Counted from the first letter of the stretch, positions 9,761 through 21,514 are shown. The stretch is 64,000 nt of DNA from Lantana camara (GCA_037501455.1 CM074858.1:103326001-103390000), one strand, 5' to 3'. Numbers and translations are program-made. Notes: generated by a model not told the origin, from the letters alone.

Positions 9761-12704
9761 TGTAACGCCCGAGCGCGAGACGTCACATACCCCGCACTAT
9801 GACCCGACCCGTATATGAAATGGATTTCCACACACGTGCCAAATCATAGCGAACGGGGACATACACACTCGTTAAGCCAGGTGGGACTAGCCTATCACTT
9901 AAACCCCAACAACAACAACAATCAGAGTAACAGAAAAGCGGAAGCAATAATTCATATTCCATATATTGAGCTATATGCTCTAGGTACCAACATTTAAGTT
10001 CAAGTAAGCTCAGTAATTTTAATACAAACATGTACGCTCGGAATACATATACAATATCCAAAAAGATCATAAAATGTAAGCGTATGAGTGTAAAGAAAGA
10101 AAGGCTAGACACTATGCAAGACTCTCTCAGACTTGTATCCCGCCTAGCATCCCTTCCTGCAAAAAGAATTGAAACAACTCCGGGTTCAGTCTTAGACAGA
10201 CTGGTGGGTATAAAATAGGCATAATATCATAATATGACGGAATTTGAACACATACATGCAAGCTATAATCCTGATTCGAGGTTTTAGAAGCATTTTTCCC
10301 AATTGGGAAGTAAAATACAACGAATAGGGTTATAACAATTCATTTCATTCATTAGGTTCATTGTGGCCCGGCGAGAGGGCGTGCATTATCTCCAACCACC
10401 ACCTCGCGTAATTCATTATTCATTCGTTCATTCATTCGTTCATACATTTCATTCTTTCGTGCACATACATTCGATCATTCATTCGATCATTCATATACTC
10501 CTTCTTCCTCCGGGTAGGGGACGGGTTTGCAAGACCCGAACCCTTATTCATTAGTGCTAGAGGGGTACATGAATCCCCAAAAGCGCGGTTCCCCTTCTTT
10601 CACTAATCTCCTAGTGAAGTCTAGGTTACCGTAATTGGTGGAACTAGTATATAAGGATTCCCGTCAGCCCAATCTTCCCCGGTTCACCAAATACACTAAG
10701 TCCCGGGCCCCCATTCATTGTGAACATTCATTTCTCGCCAAAACTTTTGGTAGGATATTCAAATTAAAGGCTTAACGTTGAAACATTGACTCGTTGAAAA
10801 TTCGATATATATATCTTTATATAGTTTTGGCCAAAATCTTGCACATTAGGTGTTTTTGGGTCATATCTTTAGCTAGTAGAAGAAAAACCTACCTGGTAGA
10901 CAAAAGAACCCGACAAAGACCTCACTGCTCAACCTCGTCTCCCACTGGATCAATATCTGTGTGGCAAAGGTAGTGTGAGACTCAAATATGACCACATTTG
11001 ACGCTCGGCAATGAAATGACATGTTATGGAATGCTTGAAACATAAGAGCATGTCCAATTATGATCATGAAAGCCATAGAATTCAATTAAACACATCATTC
11101 ATCAAATTTCGTTCAATATACGATAAAATCGTATTCATTCCCGTTCATGACTTTTGTAACTTTCGTTCTTGCATTCAAATAACTTTCAAGGTCATAAATC
11201 AATCATAAAACTTAACTTTAATATATTCACGTTGCATATAATTAACGGACACGAACCATAAATGCAATACAAGCAATAAAAGAGTTCCCCCAAAGCTGTC
11301 ATTTCAAATGACACAGTCGTGTTGGATTTTCAAAGGAATTGGACACGGCCGTATCCGAGGTTTAAAAATGAAAATTTCCAAGTCGAGGGCTTGACACGGC
11401 CGTGTTGAATTTCCAAAGCATTTGGACACGGCCGTGTCCAATTTTCTGAAAATATTTTTTCGCAAGTCGAGAGCCCAACACGGCCGTGTCCATTTTCAGT
11501 TCAAAGCTGACACGGCCGTGTCAGCTCGTCGTCTTGCGAGGTAAAACAGAGCAGAAGCTCTGTTTTGGCGCGGGAAAAGCTTGCAAAACAGGGCAACAAC
11601 AAGGAAGCTCATATATACCACTTAAACATGAATTCAATCCACAAAACTCATATAAATCATGCAACTCATTCATATTTACAAGAATTTATACTCAAAATTG
11701 GCAAAAGATCATCCAAATTCAAGCTTTCAAACATGGAAGCTTCAAGCTTCTTCAATGGCAACTCACACACAAATCACCTAATATGAGATTCAAGGATATA
11801 GAAATGATAAGGAAGCATCAAACATTATCTTTCATGCATCAATTCCCCATTTAAATCATGAAAATCCCATGTTCAAGATCAAACCCCAATTCATGCTTTC
11901 ATTCAAACCATATGAATTCCCCAACTTCTATCATGCTTCACTTAGATGAAAATATAGAGGAGAAGATGGAGGTTACAAATCACTAATTACCTTGAAAAGA
12001 GATGGAGGATTGGTTGATCTTGAGCTCAAAGTTTGGTTGATAAAAAAGGAGGGTTTCTTAGAGCTTCTCTTGCTTCTTGTGGGGATGATGATCGATGAAA
12101 TGGGAGCATGAGGAAGCCAATGCTGATATTTAGTGATATAAGGGTAGGATACGGGTCGGTCCAAGTCCGGTTCGTTTAAGAAAATGGTTCAACAAGTTAT
12201 AAATATCGAAACTATTGAAAGGTTCGTCACCAAAGGCTCAAATGATATCAAAAAGGTATAAGGTCAAGTTTAAAGGATAGGTATCGTCGAAATAAGTTCA
12301 ACGCCGAAAACGGATCTCGATTTTGAGGTCCGGAGCTCAAGATATCGCGAAAACCGTTCAGGGTTGCCTATCATACAAATAGGTCCCTAAACTTTCAAAA
12401 AGTGGCAATTAAGCCCAAACTCAATTTCCAATTGAGTCCAAAACATTCAAATAAGTTACAATCAAGTCCTCGGATCACACGCACATATAACACGAAAGAT
12501 TTCAATTGACACCAAATTCAAGAAATTCACATTCTCACAATTCCGATCATATATTCATATCTCACATTGGAATTCATATGAAATTTAAACAAATAATTCA
12601 AATTATAAACGAATTCAATTAACAAATCAAATTATAACTCATATAATTAAATGTAAATGCGCACGTAACACTTACCTGCACGTGTGAAAACACGGGGCGT
12701 TACA
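9761..12704 (-). mobile_element. Gypsy-B solo LTR
   Basis: Perfect inverted ends TGTAACGCC (9761) and GGCGTTACA (12704) with a perfect 5-bp target duplication TAACA (9756-9760 and 12705-12709). It is 2944 bp. On the minus strand it starts TGTAACGCCCCG, the usual start of Tekay/Del-type plant gypsy LTRs. It shares blocks with gypsy-A, such as the region with repeated CATTC words (about 6750-6980 in gypsy-A, 10390-10740 here). A six-unit GACACGGCCGTGTC array lies at 11307-11526. No coding capacity was found. It sits only 28 bp beyond the AACAC duplication of the Copia-I solo LTR, inside gypsy-A. Confidence 0.92.
11307..11526. repeat. Palindrome array GACACGGCCGTGTC in gypsy-B LTR
   Basis: Six palindromic units: about 11309-11324 (degenerate), 11341-11356, 11391-11407, 11422-11441, 11475-11490 and 11505-11526. 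The core is GACACGGCCGTGTC. The bases next to the core change in complementary pairs between units: the fourth is a perfect 20-bp palindrome and the last a perfect 22-bp palindrome. Spacers are AT-rich and partly repeated (CAAGTCGAG occurs twice). The array is 1.18-1.40 kb from the LTR start on the minus strand. Confidence 0.9.
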
Positions 12705-13186
12705 TAACATAGGTTATGAAGGCCCAAGACGTGATATTATGTCAAGGAATCGTTCATGTGCACGATTAATATCTCAAAGACATCTAAACGTTCAATACAT
12801 TCATTTCAAGAATCATTCAAATTCGTTTACGTTCATCACTTTCATAAATCATACCAAATTAATCCAAGAAATTCACATAATGCGCATAACACATAGTATA
12901 ACATGTATACATATCACATAAGTCATAAAATAAGAGATAAGAAGCAATTAGGGCTCATCTTGGAAGCAAAAGATCCATGCATGCATACATTAGGAGAATT
13001 AAAGACATATTGACGTATAACTCGAAAAATATTCAACGAAAACTCACCAAACTTTATAACACATAAGATAACACATTATATGACATGTTAATATAGCATA
13101 GAAGTCATAAAAGAGGTGGAAGAAGAATAAACAAGCGAAGAGAAACAAGAAAAACGGAACCGGAGTCATGAGGATAGGCTGGACAG

Positions 13187-13428
13187 AATCCACCCCCCTG
13201 GATTTTTCCAAAGCCACCCCAATGGATTCTGGTCAGAAACCCACTGACTCAAATCCACCCCCATGGATTTTTCCAAAGGGAAAAATCCACCCACGTGGAT
13301 TTGTGTCTGTGGCAAAAAAAAACACACAAACAGGGAAAAATCCACCCCCATGGATTCTGGTCAGAAACCCACTGACTCAAATCCACCCACATGGATTTGT
13401 GTCTGTGGCGAAAAAAAACACACAAACA
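13187..13428. repeat. Palindrome array AATCCACCC..TGGATT in gypsy-A LTR
   Basis: Six units built on AATCCA..TGGATT: 13187-13204, about 13213-13228, 13251-13270, 13283-13302, 13338-13356 and 13379-13398. The fourth contains CCACGTGG. There is also a higher-order repeat: a block with TGGTCAGAAACCCACTGACT recurs (13229-13250 and 13357-13378), as does a block with TTTGTGTCTGTGGC and an A-run followed by ACACACAAAC. It lies about 1.15-1.40 kb from the LTR start once the nested Copia-I element is removed, the same place as the GACACGGCCGTGTC array of gypsy-B. Confidence 0.88.
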
Positions 13429-14033
13429 TGGCATACACGAAGGAGAAAGGAAACGAAGCGTGTTACCAACTTAAAACTCAATGAAATGCATACAAATTCA
13501 GGCCATAAGCTCATGCATACATGCCAAAACCGAAGCTAAATCATGAGAATGGAAGAGATGCTCATATAGGTTCATGTTCTTCAAGTGTCATGAAAAATCA
13601 TTAATGATAACTTCCAAATAACTCATCTATCATGCAATACAAGTTTAAAGAGACATAAGTGGGGGTCCTAGGATCATATATCATGCTTCATACTAACATA
13701 AATCACAAGACCTCATGCAAGATTCATCAAAGTTTCACAAACCCTTACTATTCATCATCTTCTCCAATCCTAACTCAAATCATGGTGAAATCATACAATA
13801 AGGGACTTAAAAGAACCACAATGAGATACACCATATAAAAATGGGATTACCTTTCAAATTGGAGAAGAATTGGATGTGAGATGAGCTCAAATTCTCAAAT
13901 GGGGCACAAGGGGTCTTCTTCTCTTTAGCTGAAAATATCTAGCTTTGGGGGGTTGGAATCTTGGTTTGGGGCTGATAATGGTGAGAGAGAGAGAGTTTGC
14001 AAGTGGGGTTAGGGTCAAAGGGTAGGTCATAGG

Positions 14034-16315
14034 TGTTGGTGTGGCGGGCCCGAGGCAGAGTGACGGTATAGCGTAATATTCAAAAATTTCACCATAACCT
14101 CGTTATCAAAATATTTCAAAAATATTTTAATAAAGCAGCGGAATAAATCGGGCAGCATAACTCTAATATATACAGGCATCAATAACATAATTTTAAATCA
14201 TCTAGCGTATGATCACAATATGCAAATAATAATTTTGGCAGCACAACAGTATTACCGTACTGCAAAATTGGCTATCAACGGCACTTTTCCAGCACCTCGA
14301 TATCTTCTCGTGAAACCGGCAAAGCTTCCCTGCAATATCTCCGATTAAGAAATTGGAGTGTGGGCTCCGGCAGTATTTCCCTAAATACTTTGAGAAAATA
14401 TTTTTCTAGAAAAACCCTTTTTTCTAATTTTAGAAAATCCCTATTTTCTATTAATTAAGTAGATTATATATTAATTATATAACCACCTAATTAAGTAATT
14501 AATTAATCCTTAATTAAGGATTAATTAATTGTAGAGAGAGAGTGCCGAGAGGGCATTAAATGGCTGCCAAAAATGCTGAAAATTTGATGCCAAAAACTGA
14601 ATATTGAACAAAGAATTGTAGCCCTATTTATAGCCATGGTATTAGGGCCATTTTCGTCTAAAAACGTGATTTTGCCGTGGACGCCAAGTTCTTCCGGCAA
14701 ATCCAAGGGCGCCACGCAGCAGCTCACGCCGCCACGAGGCTAGCGGCACCGAGTACGTGCCCAGCAGCCGCCGCACGCGCCGCCCAAGTGGCGGCTGTGT
14801 GTTCCGCGTGTGTGATGCTCACGCAAGCGTGAGCACCTACCACGTGGCAGACCGGTCCGGTCCAACCGGACGGTTCAGCGGTCAGACCGGTTCAGGGGTG
14901 AACCGATCGGTTCAACTTGGTCTGGCCCCATGGACACGTGTCGTCATACTATTCGTCCACGTGTCCGGGTCGGTCAAACCTTGACCGACCCTAACCGACC
15001 CTGCCCGAACCGTTGACCCGTTAACCGCTTTGATCGGCCCGTTTTGGAGCCCATCTGAGCCGTTAACTCGCGCCCGCATGGCTGGATCTCATCCGTCTAC
15101 GTGTCGCACACGGTGGAGCCCAGTCAGCGCCACTTGGTGATTGACACGTTGACGTGGCGTGACACGTCAGCTGCCACGTCAGCACTTTCGCCATGTCAAA
15201 TTTTTTTTTTTTTTAAAAAATTTTATTTTCTCCAAAATAAATTTTAGGCATTTCCAACTCTTCGGAATTTAATTTATTTTCTCAAAATAAATTACTTGGC
15301 TATTTTCAAACACTTTGAAAAATCATTTCTCTCTCTCGTTTTAATATTTTCTCTTTGATCTTCATTGGGGGCTTGCAGGGGGACCTGCAGGACTAATTAA
15401 TCTTAGCTCCAAAGGGTCAATCTATTATCATCCCATGACAATAATTGATTACCGTTTAACAATATTTAATTCCACTATATAAATATTGTTGCACTCTAAA
15501 AATAATTAAATTATTCACGAATTTCTCGATCTAGAATAATTTTGCATTTTACTCCTCTGTACAGATATCCATGAAAAATAAATCAATACTACTATCATTT
15601 ATTTTTCACTTTCAATCTGAAATTTCTTGATTCGCCTTAAGTCCAAATTCCCTGTATGTGAAACACATTTAACATACAACTTCGGTGACGAACACACAAA
15701 GTACTTTGGCCAAAGTTTTAATTCGAACTTTTGCAAATCTATTTCAGGGATATCTTTAACCTTCCAACAAGGCTACAGATTCCTCGATCAGTATTTCTCT
15801 TTAGCACATTTTATGCAATCACCGAACGTACAAAGTATTTTGGCCACCCGTTACCGAGACCTCACTTCTGAGTACATCACAGTGATTAACACTACATGCC
15901 TAAAGTAAAACACTATCAGGATTAAGAGTCTAATGCTTCTGAGATTTTATTCATTTTAGATAGCAGTATAAAATGAACGATCTCAGTGGTCCAGTTCGAT
16001 GTTTCCAATCTCATTGAAAATCATCAATGTGTTATAATTGGAAACTCCATTTCCCTATGACGAAAGACTAATCATCTTATATAACACATTATAGTCTCGA
16101 TAAGAACATTTTCTTATCATACCAACTTGAACTTTAATGACACCTGATTTCTGATATTTAAAGTCTTTTCCTATGAAACACATTTCATATAAAAAATACC
16201 ATCACACGTCATTAATTATTAAATTCATAAAATACTCATAACTTGCGATAATTTCAGTTTTATTAATCCAAAATATTTACAATATAATTGGATTTTCAGG
16301 GCATTTATCCCAACA
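14034..16315 (-). repeat. Copia-I 3' LTR
   Basis: On the minus strand it starts TGTTGGGATAAATGCCCTG at 16315 and ends CACACCAACA at 14034; 2282 bp. It has a GC-rich segment with repeated CCGGTT and GACCGACC words (about 14750-15180) and a 93-codon open frame running antisense to the element (15627-15908). Confidence 0.92.
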
Positions 16316-16331
16316 ATCTCCCACTTGCCCT
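16316..16331 (-). promoter_or_regulatory. Polypurine tract of Copia-I
   Basis: Minus-strand AGGGCAAGTGGGAGAT lies directly before the 3' LTR and is nearly the same as the tract of Copia-II (GGGCAAGTGGGAGAT at 27698-27712), which shows that the two families are related. Confidence 0.85.
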
Positions 16332-19300
16332 AAATCCAATTGGCTACATATCTAAGACCCATCCCTTCTACATGAGTATCAAAACTCTTTTGCGCCAACG
16401 TTTTAGTGAAGGGATCTGCCAGATTATTTATTGAGCCAATTTTCACCACTGCCACTTCTCCACGTTCCACATAATCACGTATAATGTGAAACTTCCTCTC
16501 GATGTGCTTCGCACGTTTATGACTTCGAGGTTCTTTGGAGTTGGCCACCGCTCCAGCATTGTCACAGTACAATGTGATCGGCGTAAGTCCATCCTTGACG
16601 ACTTCTAGATCCATTAGGAAATTCAGGAACCAATATGCTTCTTTGGCTGCTTCCGAAGCTGCCATATATTCGGCTTCCATGGTGGAGTCAGCAATGCAAG
16701 ATTGCTTAATACTCCTCCAACTTACGGCTGCTCCTCCAAGGGTGAACACGTATCCAGACGTCGAACGCCTAGAATCCAAATCAGATTGGAAATCCGAATC
16801 TGTGTACCCTATAGGAATGAGCTCATCACTGCGATAGATAAGCATATAATCCCGAGTCCTTCTCAAGTACTTTAATATATGCTTTACAGCTATCCAGTGT
16901 TGGGATCCAGGGTTTGACTGATATCTACCGACTAGTCCTACAACATAACAGATATCTAGCCTAGTACATAACATGGCATACATGAGGCTTCCGACCTCCG
17001 AAGCATACGGAACATCTTTCATTTCTTCTGTCTCTTCTGGGTTCTTGGGACACTGATCCCGAGACAGATGAACTCCATTTCTGAAAGGTAACGATCCTTT
17101 CTTGGAGTTAGCCATATTATATCTTGCCAACATCTTATTTATATATACTGCTTGTGATAAACCAATCATTTTATTCTTACGATCACGACAAAGTCAGATC
17201 TCTAGAATATAACTGGCCTCACCTAGGTCTTTCATGTCAAACTGGTTTGACAACCAAATCTTAACTGCTGACAATATTCCTGTGTCATTCCCAATGAGCA
17301 GAATGTCGTCAACATATAGAACTAAAAATGTTATAACACTATCATGATGTCTCTTGTACACACATGGTTCATCAGGCAATTACATAAATCCAAAGGATTT
17401 AATTGCCTCATTAAATCTGATGTTCCATGACCTAGACGCTTGCTTAAGACCATAAATAGATCTATCAAGCTTGCATACCATCTGCTCCTGATTTCTGGCA
17501 ATAAAGCCTTCAGGCTGAGCCATGTATATCTCTTCTTGAAGGTGCCCGTTCAAGAAAGCAGTCTTTACATCCATTTGCCAAATCTCATAATCATAATGAG
17601 CAGCAATGGATAGGAGAATTCTTATGGACTTAAGCATTGCTACAGGCGAGAAGGTTTCGTCATAATCGATACCTTCTTTCTGGGTATAACCCTTAGCCAC
17701 AAGCCTTGCTTTAAAGGTCTCAACCTTTCCATATATTCCCCTTTTTCTCTTGTAGACCCATTTGCATCCAATAGGTTTAATGCCATCATGCGCCTCCACA
17801 AGTTCCCAGACTTCATTGGAATACATTGAATCTAATTCAGATTCCATGGCTCTGACCCAACGGTCAACGTCTATATCTTTTATAGCTTCATCATATGTGA
17901 TAGGATCAGATACTTCAGATTCAACCACTTGGGTTAATCCAAGGTATCTGTCAGGTGCCCTGACAATCCTCCCACTACGACGAGGCTGTTGTGTACTCAT
18001 CCTTACATCATATGTTGTATCTGGTACATCATATGTATCTAACACATTTTCAGTTACCACGGGTTCTTGGAATTCAGAATCTGATGTTGTCATTTCTTCT
18101 AACACAATTTTGCTTCTACCCTTGTGGTCATTTACGAAATCATCTTCGAGATATTTAGCATTAGTGCTCACAAACACTTTGTGATCTCTCGGATCGTAAA
18201 ATATACCACCTCTTGTTCCTTTAGGATAACCTACGAACAAGCAAACCTCTATTCTTGTTTCCAACTTGTCAGGATCTTTCCTTAACACATGAGCTGGGGT
18301 TCCCCATATCCGAAGATAGGAGACACTGGGCTTTCGCCCTCGCCACAGTTCCATTGGTGTTTTAGGAACCGACTTGGATGGAACGAGGTTTAATATGTGT
18401 GCCGCCGTTTTGAGTGCAAAGCCCCAAAACGAACTTGATAGGGTAGCATGACTCATCATAGATCTTACCATTTCCATCAGAGTTCTATTTCTCCTTTCTG
18501 CAACACCATTCTGCTGGGGTGTACCCAGCGCAGATAATTGGGATTTAATCCCATTTGCAGTGAGAAATTCTAGAAACTCTGTAGACAGATACTCACCACC
18601 ACGATCTGATCGAAGTGCTTTGATACGTTTTCCGGTTTGATTTTCAACTTCAGCTTTGAATTCTTTGAACTTTTCAAAAGATTCAGACTTATATCTCATC
18701 AAATAAACGTATCCGTATCTGGAGTAATCATCCATAAAAGTGATGAAATACTCAAAACCTCCTCTTGCTTGAATACTCATAGGACCACACACATCCGTAT
18801 GAATTAACTCAAGCAATTCTGTGGCTCGATTACCTTTAGATTTAAAAGATCTCTTGGTCATTTTACCTTCCAAGCAGGATTCACAGAGTGGTAGTTCTGT
18901 TAAGTCTAAGGGACTCAACAATTCATCTGAAATTAGTCTTTGGATCCTTTTTGGATTAATATGACCAAGACGTAAATGCCACTTGTACACCTCATTAGGC
19001 ATAGGAGTTTTTCTTTTGGATGGTAAGTCAAGCGTAGTAGTGTTAAGTTCAGAATTAGGGTTTTTATTGGGGTATGATAAGAAAAGACCATCTTTTACCG
19101 TGCCAGAGCAAATAAACCTTTTGTTTTGCTTAATGGTAAAATTTTGTTCAAAACAAACATTGAAACCATTATTTATTAAACAACTCACAGAAATCAAATT
19201 TCTGTGAACACACGGTATATACAAAGTGTCTTTCAGTACCAAAACCCTATCACCAAAATACAAATTTACAATCCCTACTGCTAATACAGATATACTTGTA

Positions 19301-19545
19301 TTATCCCCGAGCAGTAGCTGCATCTCGCCATCTTCAAGCTTTCTGGTTAGCTTGAACCCCTGCAACGAATTGCAAATATGATTAGTTGAACCCCGAGTCC
19401 ACACACCAGGAATCTGGTGGACTTCCAACTAAACATAATTCAATTAAACAAGATATCGATATACCTTGTCCAGATGGCTTAGCAGGAAGACTTGCTAAGT
19501 ATTTTGGACAATTCCTCTTCCAGTGCCCATTCTCTCCGCAGTGGA
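16330..19545 (-). pseudogene. Copia-I zinc knuckle and pol (PR-INT-RT-RNase H), broken
   Basis: On the minus strand the frame resumes with HCGENGHWKRNC, completing a CX2CX4HX4C zinc knuckle, then runs to the protease active site. There VDSG is followed by an extra base in a run of four C (plus 19391-19394), which shifts the frame. Downstream, one frame codes integrase ([36 protein letters not shown]), then reverse transcriptase with LYVDDILL (about 17310), then RNase H (TMEAEYMA, about 16680) and the normal C-terminus (GLRYVANWI). In-frame stops are at 17382-17380 (TAA, where the Copia-II protein has Gln) and 17196-17194 (TGA). The element cannot make a full polyprotein. Confidence 0.92.
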
Positions 19546-20691
19546 TGTTAGGAATAGTGCCCTAGAAAGCCGATTGTATATCCGCTTTGTACTTTTCCTT
19601 ATTGTAATCACAGACAATCTTTGAATAAAATAACGAATTGAGGCAAACACTTCTTTATATGCTCTTGTTTGGTATGCGTTTACTTTAGCTGTGTATGTAT
19701 GAGAACTCCCCTAATCCTGATGACTTTAGGACTCTACCATTTAGGTGAAATGGTTCATGAAACGAGCCCTATATCACATAAGTCATGATTAGTAAAATAC
19801 TCCAAGCCGATGAGTCCTACAGACAGTGGGAGTGTCAACCTGACTCCTCTAAGGCTTGCTTGTGGGATCACGCCCTTAAGAAGGACCACCTTGTTTCATG
19901 GAGGTGCAAAGTGTATAGTTGATACGTGCGTGATACATGAGGGTGCTTACTTTAATAAGTAAGTTCACTGGGGTGCCCCGTGTGAGAACATTCCTAAATG
20001 GGAAAGGAAGTTTCTATTTCAGGAAATGGAAACTTCCAGATTAGGAAATATCTCACGAGTCATTGATGTGATTAATTGATCCTTAGACTTGAGGTTCCTT
20101 GTCACTTTATGAGTTAACTCTGTAGTCTTAGGTATAAGCTTTAAAGGGTGTCGCCTTAGACAACTGATTCAAGGCTTATGCCGGGGCTGCACAAGTGATT
20201 CATGAAAGTGAATGAGAATCGAGAAAGGACCTACACTTGCATTTGCAAGGTGATCTCTTATTGTGTAAGTCATTCATATGCCATATGGAGTCCTTGGCCA
20301 AGGCAGTAGATCAAGACATCAAGAAAAGTGTTTCTTGGATTGAGATCAAATGGATATGAAATGCACTTAGCTTTAAGACCGGATTATTAGGGTTCTGATT
20401 ATTCCCTTGCCCTAGATCTTGGTTGAGAGATAGTAAGTAGGAGGATTGTATCTCACATGAATCAATGACTTAAAGGTTCTGTCGAATCCGAACATTCCAA
20501 TTCAGCTAGGGGTTAAACACCTGTTGCTAGACTATGGTCGTTTAATCTGTGGACTGATTAATTAATTAGTGAATTAATTAATTAGGGTCACTGCTAATTG
20601 AATTGAGAACCTAGAGGGTCACACACAACAACTTGGTTACATGAGTTGAGGCTTGAAAATGATTAAACGAGTTAATCGGACCAAGAGGGTT

Positions 20692-20762
20692 CCACACGTG
20701 TGAATTCACACGTGTGGCTCACGTGAGTGACACGTGTCACTGTGACACGTGTCACACACGTG
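20692..20762. promoter_or_regulatory. CACGTG (G-box) palindrome cluster in Copia-II U3
   Basis: Six CACGTG hexamers in 68 bp, at 20695, 20709, 20720, 20731, 20746 and 20757. Each lies in a longer palindrome: 20692-20717 is a perfect 26-bp palindrome, followed by CTCACGTGAG, AGTGACACGTGTCACT, GTGACACGTGTCAC and CACACGTGTG. CACGTG is the G-box bound by plant bZIP and bHLH factors and is part of ABA-response elements. The cluster is about 350 bp before the TATA box. It is repeated in the 3' LTR at 28859-28929. Confidence 0.85.
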
Positions 20763-21106
20763 TGTGTATATATATATTATATATATATATTAAATAATTA
20801 ATTAGTTAATTATTTAATAGACTTTGGTTTAATTTTGAATTAAAAGGAAAGTCTAATTTTGGAGAAAATAATCTAGTTAATTAATTACGAATTAATTAAT
20901 TAGATAAAATAAGTTATTTATTTTATAATAAATAAAGTATAAAATTATCCAAAATTAGTTTGGATATTTTTAAGCTCTCTTAAAAGTTGACTAGAAATAG
21001 AATTCAAAGTCAAAGTTGGAAAATACTTGATGATCAAGTAATAGGAGAGAGAGGAACCAAATCCTAGTCCAATAAGGACTAGGTTCGGCCGTCCCTCCCC
21101 TTTCCT

Positions 21107-21131
21107 ATATATAGGGGAGCTCATGCTCCCC
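21107..21131 (+). promoter_or_regulatory. Copia-II TATA box and adjoining hairpin
   Basis: TATATATA is followed at once by GGGGAGC-TCAT-GCTCCCC, a perfect 7-bp stem with a 4-base loop. The same arrangement is found in the 3' LTR (29274-29298) and in the LTR of the second copy (45739-45764). Its position puts it at or near the transcription start, so the hairpin may be in the 5' end of the RNA or in the R region. Confidence 0.75.
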
Positions 21132-21501
21132 TTTAGAGCTAATTGACAATTCTTGGTTCATGTGTTGAACACCTTCCTTTCTCCAAGATTATATTAAACC
21201 CTAGGTTAAGCCTAAACACTAACTAGAGAACTAGCATCCTTACTAGTTAGATTGTGATCAAGTTGGTGGACTTTCTCTAGAGACTTCAAGTTAGAAGTTT
21301 GAAGATTCGAGCTTTACCAAGGAGAGGGGATCAAGCCGCGAGAAGAGCGTTCTTGGGTGGCTTGAAACGCTTCAAGAAAGAATAAAAGAAAAGTAAGTTT
21401 TCTATCTTTACGAATTTGGTTACACGATTGCGAGTTCAAGGTCCTTTTGTTGGGAAAATTTTTTAAATTCCGCTGCTTTCTGATTCGTGTTTTCCAACAA
21501 G

Positions 21502-21514
21502 TGGTATCAGAGCC
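21502..21514 (+). promoter_or_regulatory. Primer-binding site of Copia-II
   Basis: TGGTATCAGAGCC, complementary to initiator Met-tRNA, two bases after the 5' LTR end. Confidence 0.95.

Larger units (their letters stand above)
19546..21499 (+). repeat. Copia-II 5' LTR
   Basis: Starts TGTTAGGAATAGTGCCC and ends TTTTCCAACA. The promoter part has a CACGTG palindrome cluster (20692-20762), an AT-rich stretch, a TATA box (21107-21113) and a 7-bp stem hairpin immediately after it (21114-21131). Transcription should begin near 21130. Confidence 0.95.

Noticed and set aside
13187..13428. CRISPR-like appearance of regularly repeated short palindromes
   Set aside because: The host is a plant, units are uneven in spacing, spacers are themselves repeated, and the array lies inside an LTR.
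13168..13539. Pro-rich frames on both strands at the gypsy-A palindrome array
   Set aside because: The repeats keep several frames open at once; the peptide repeats (PPWIF, NPPT) follow from the DNA repeat, not from coding selection.
16535..18184. Plus-strand open frames opposite the Copia-I pol gene (16535-16837, 17762-18184)
   Set aside because: They are antisense shadows of a clear integrase/RT/RNase H frame on the minus strand and show no domain.
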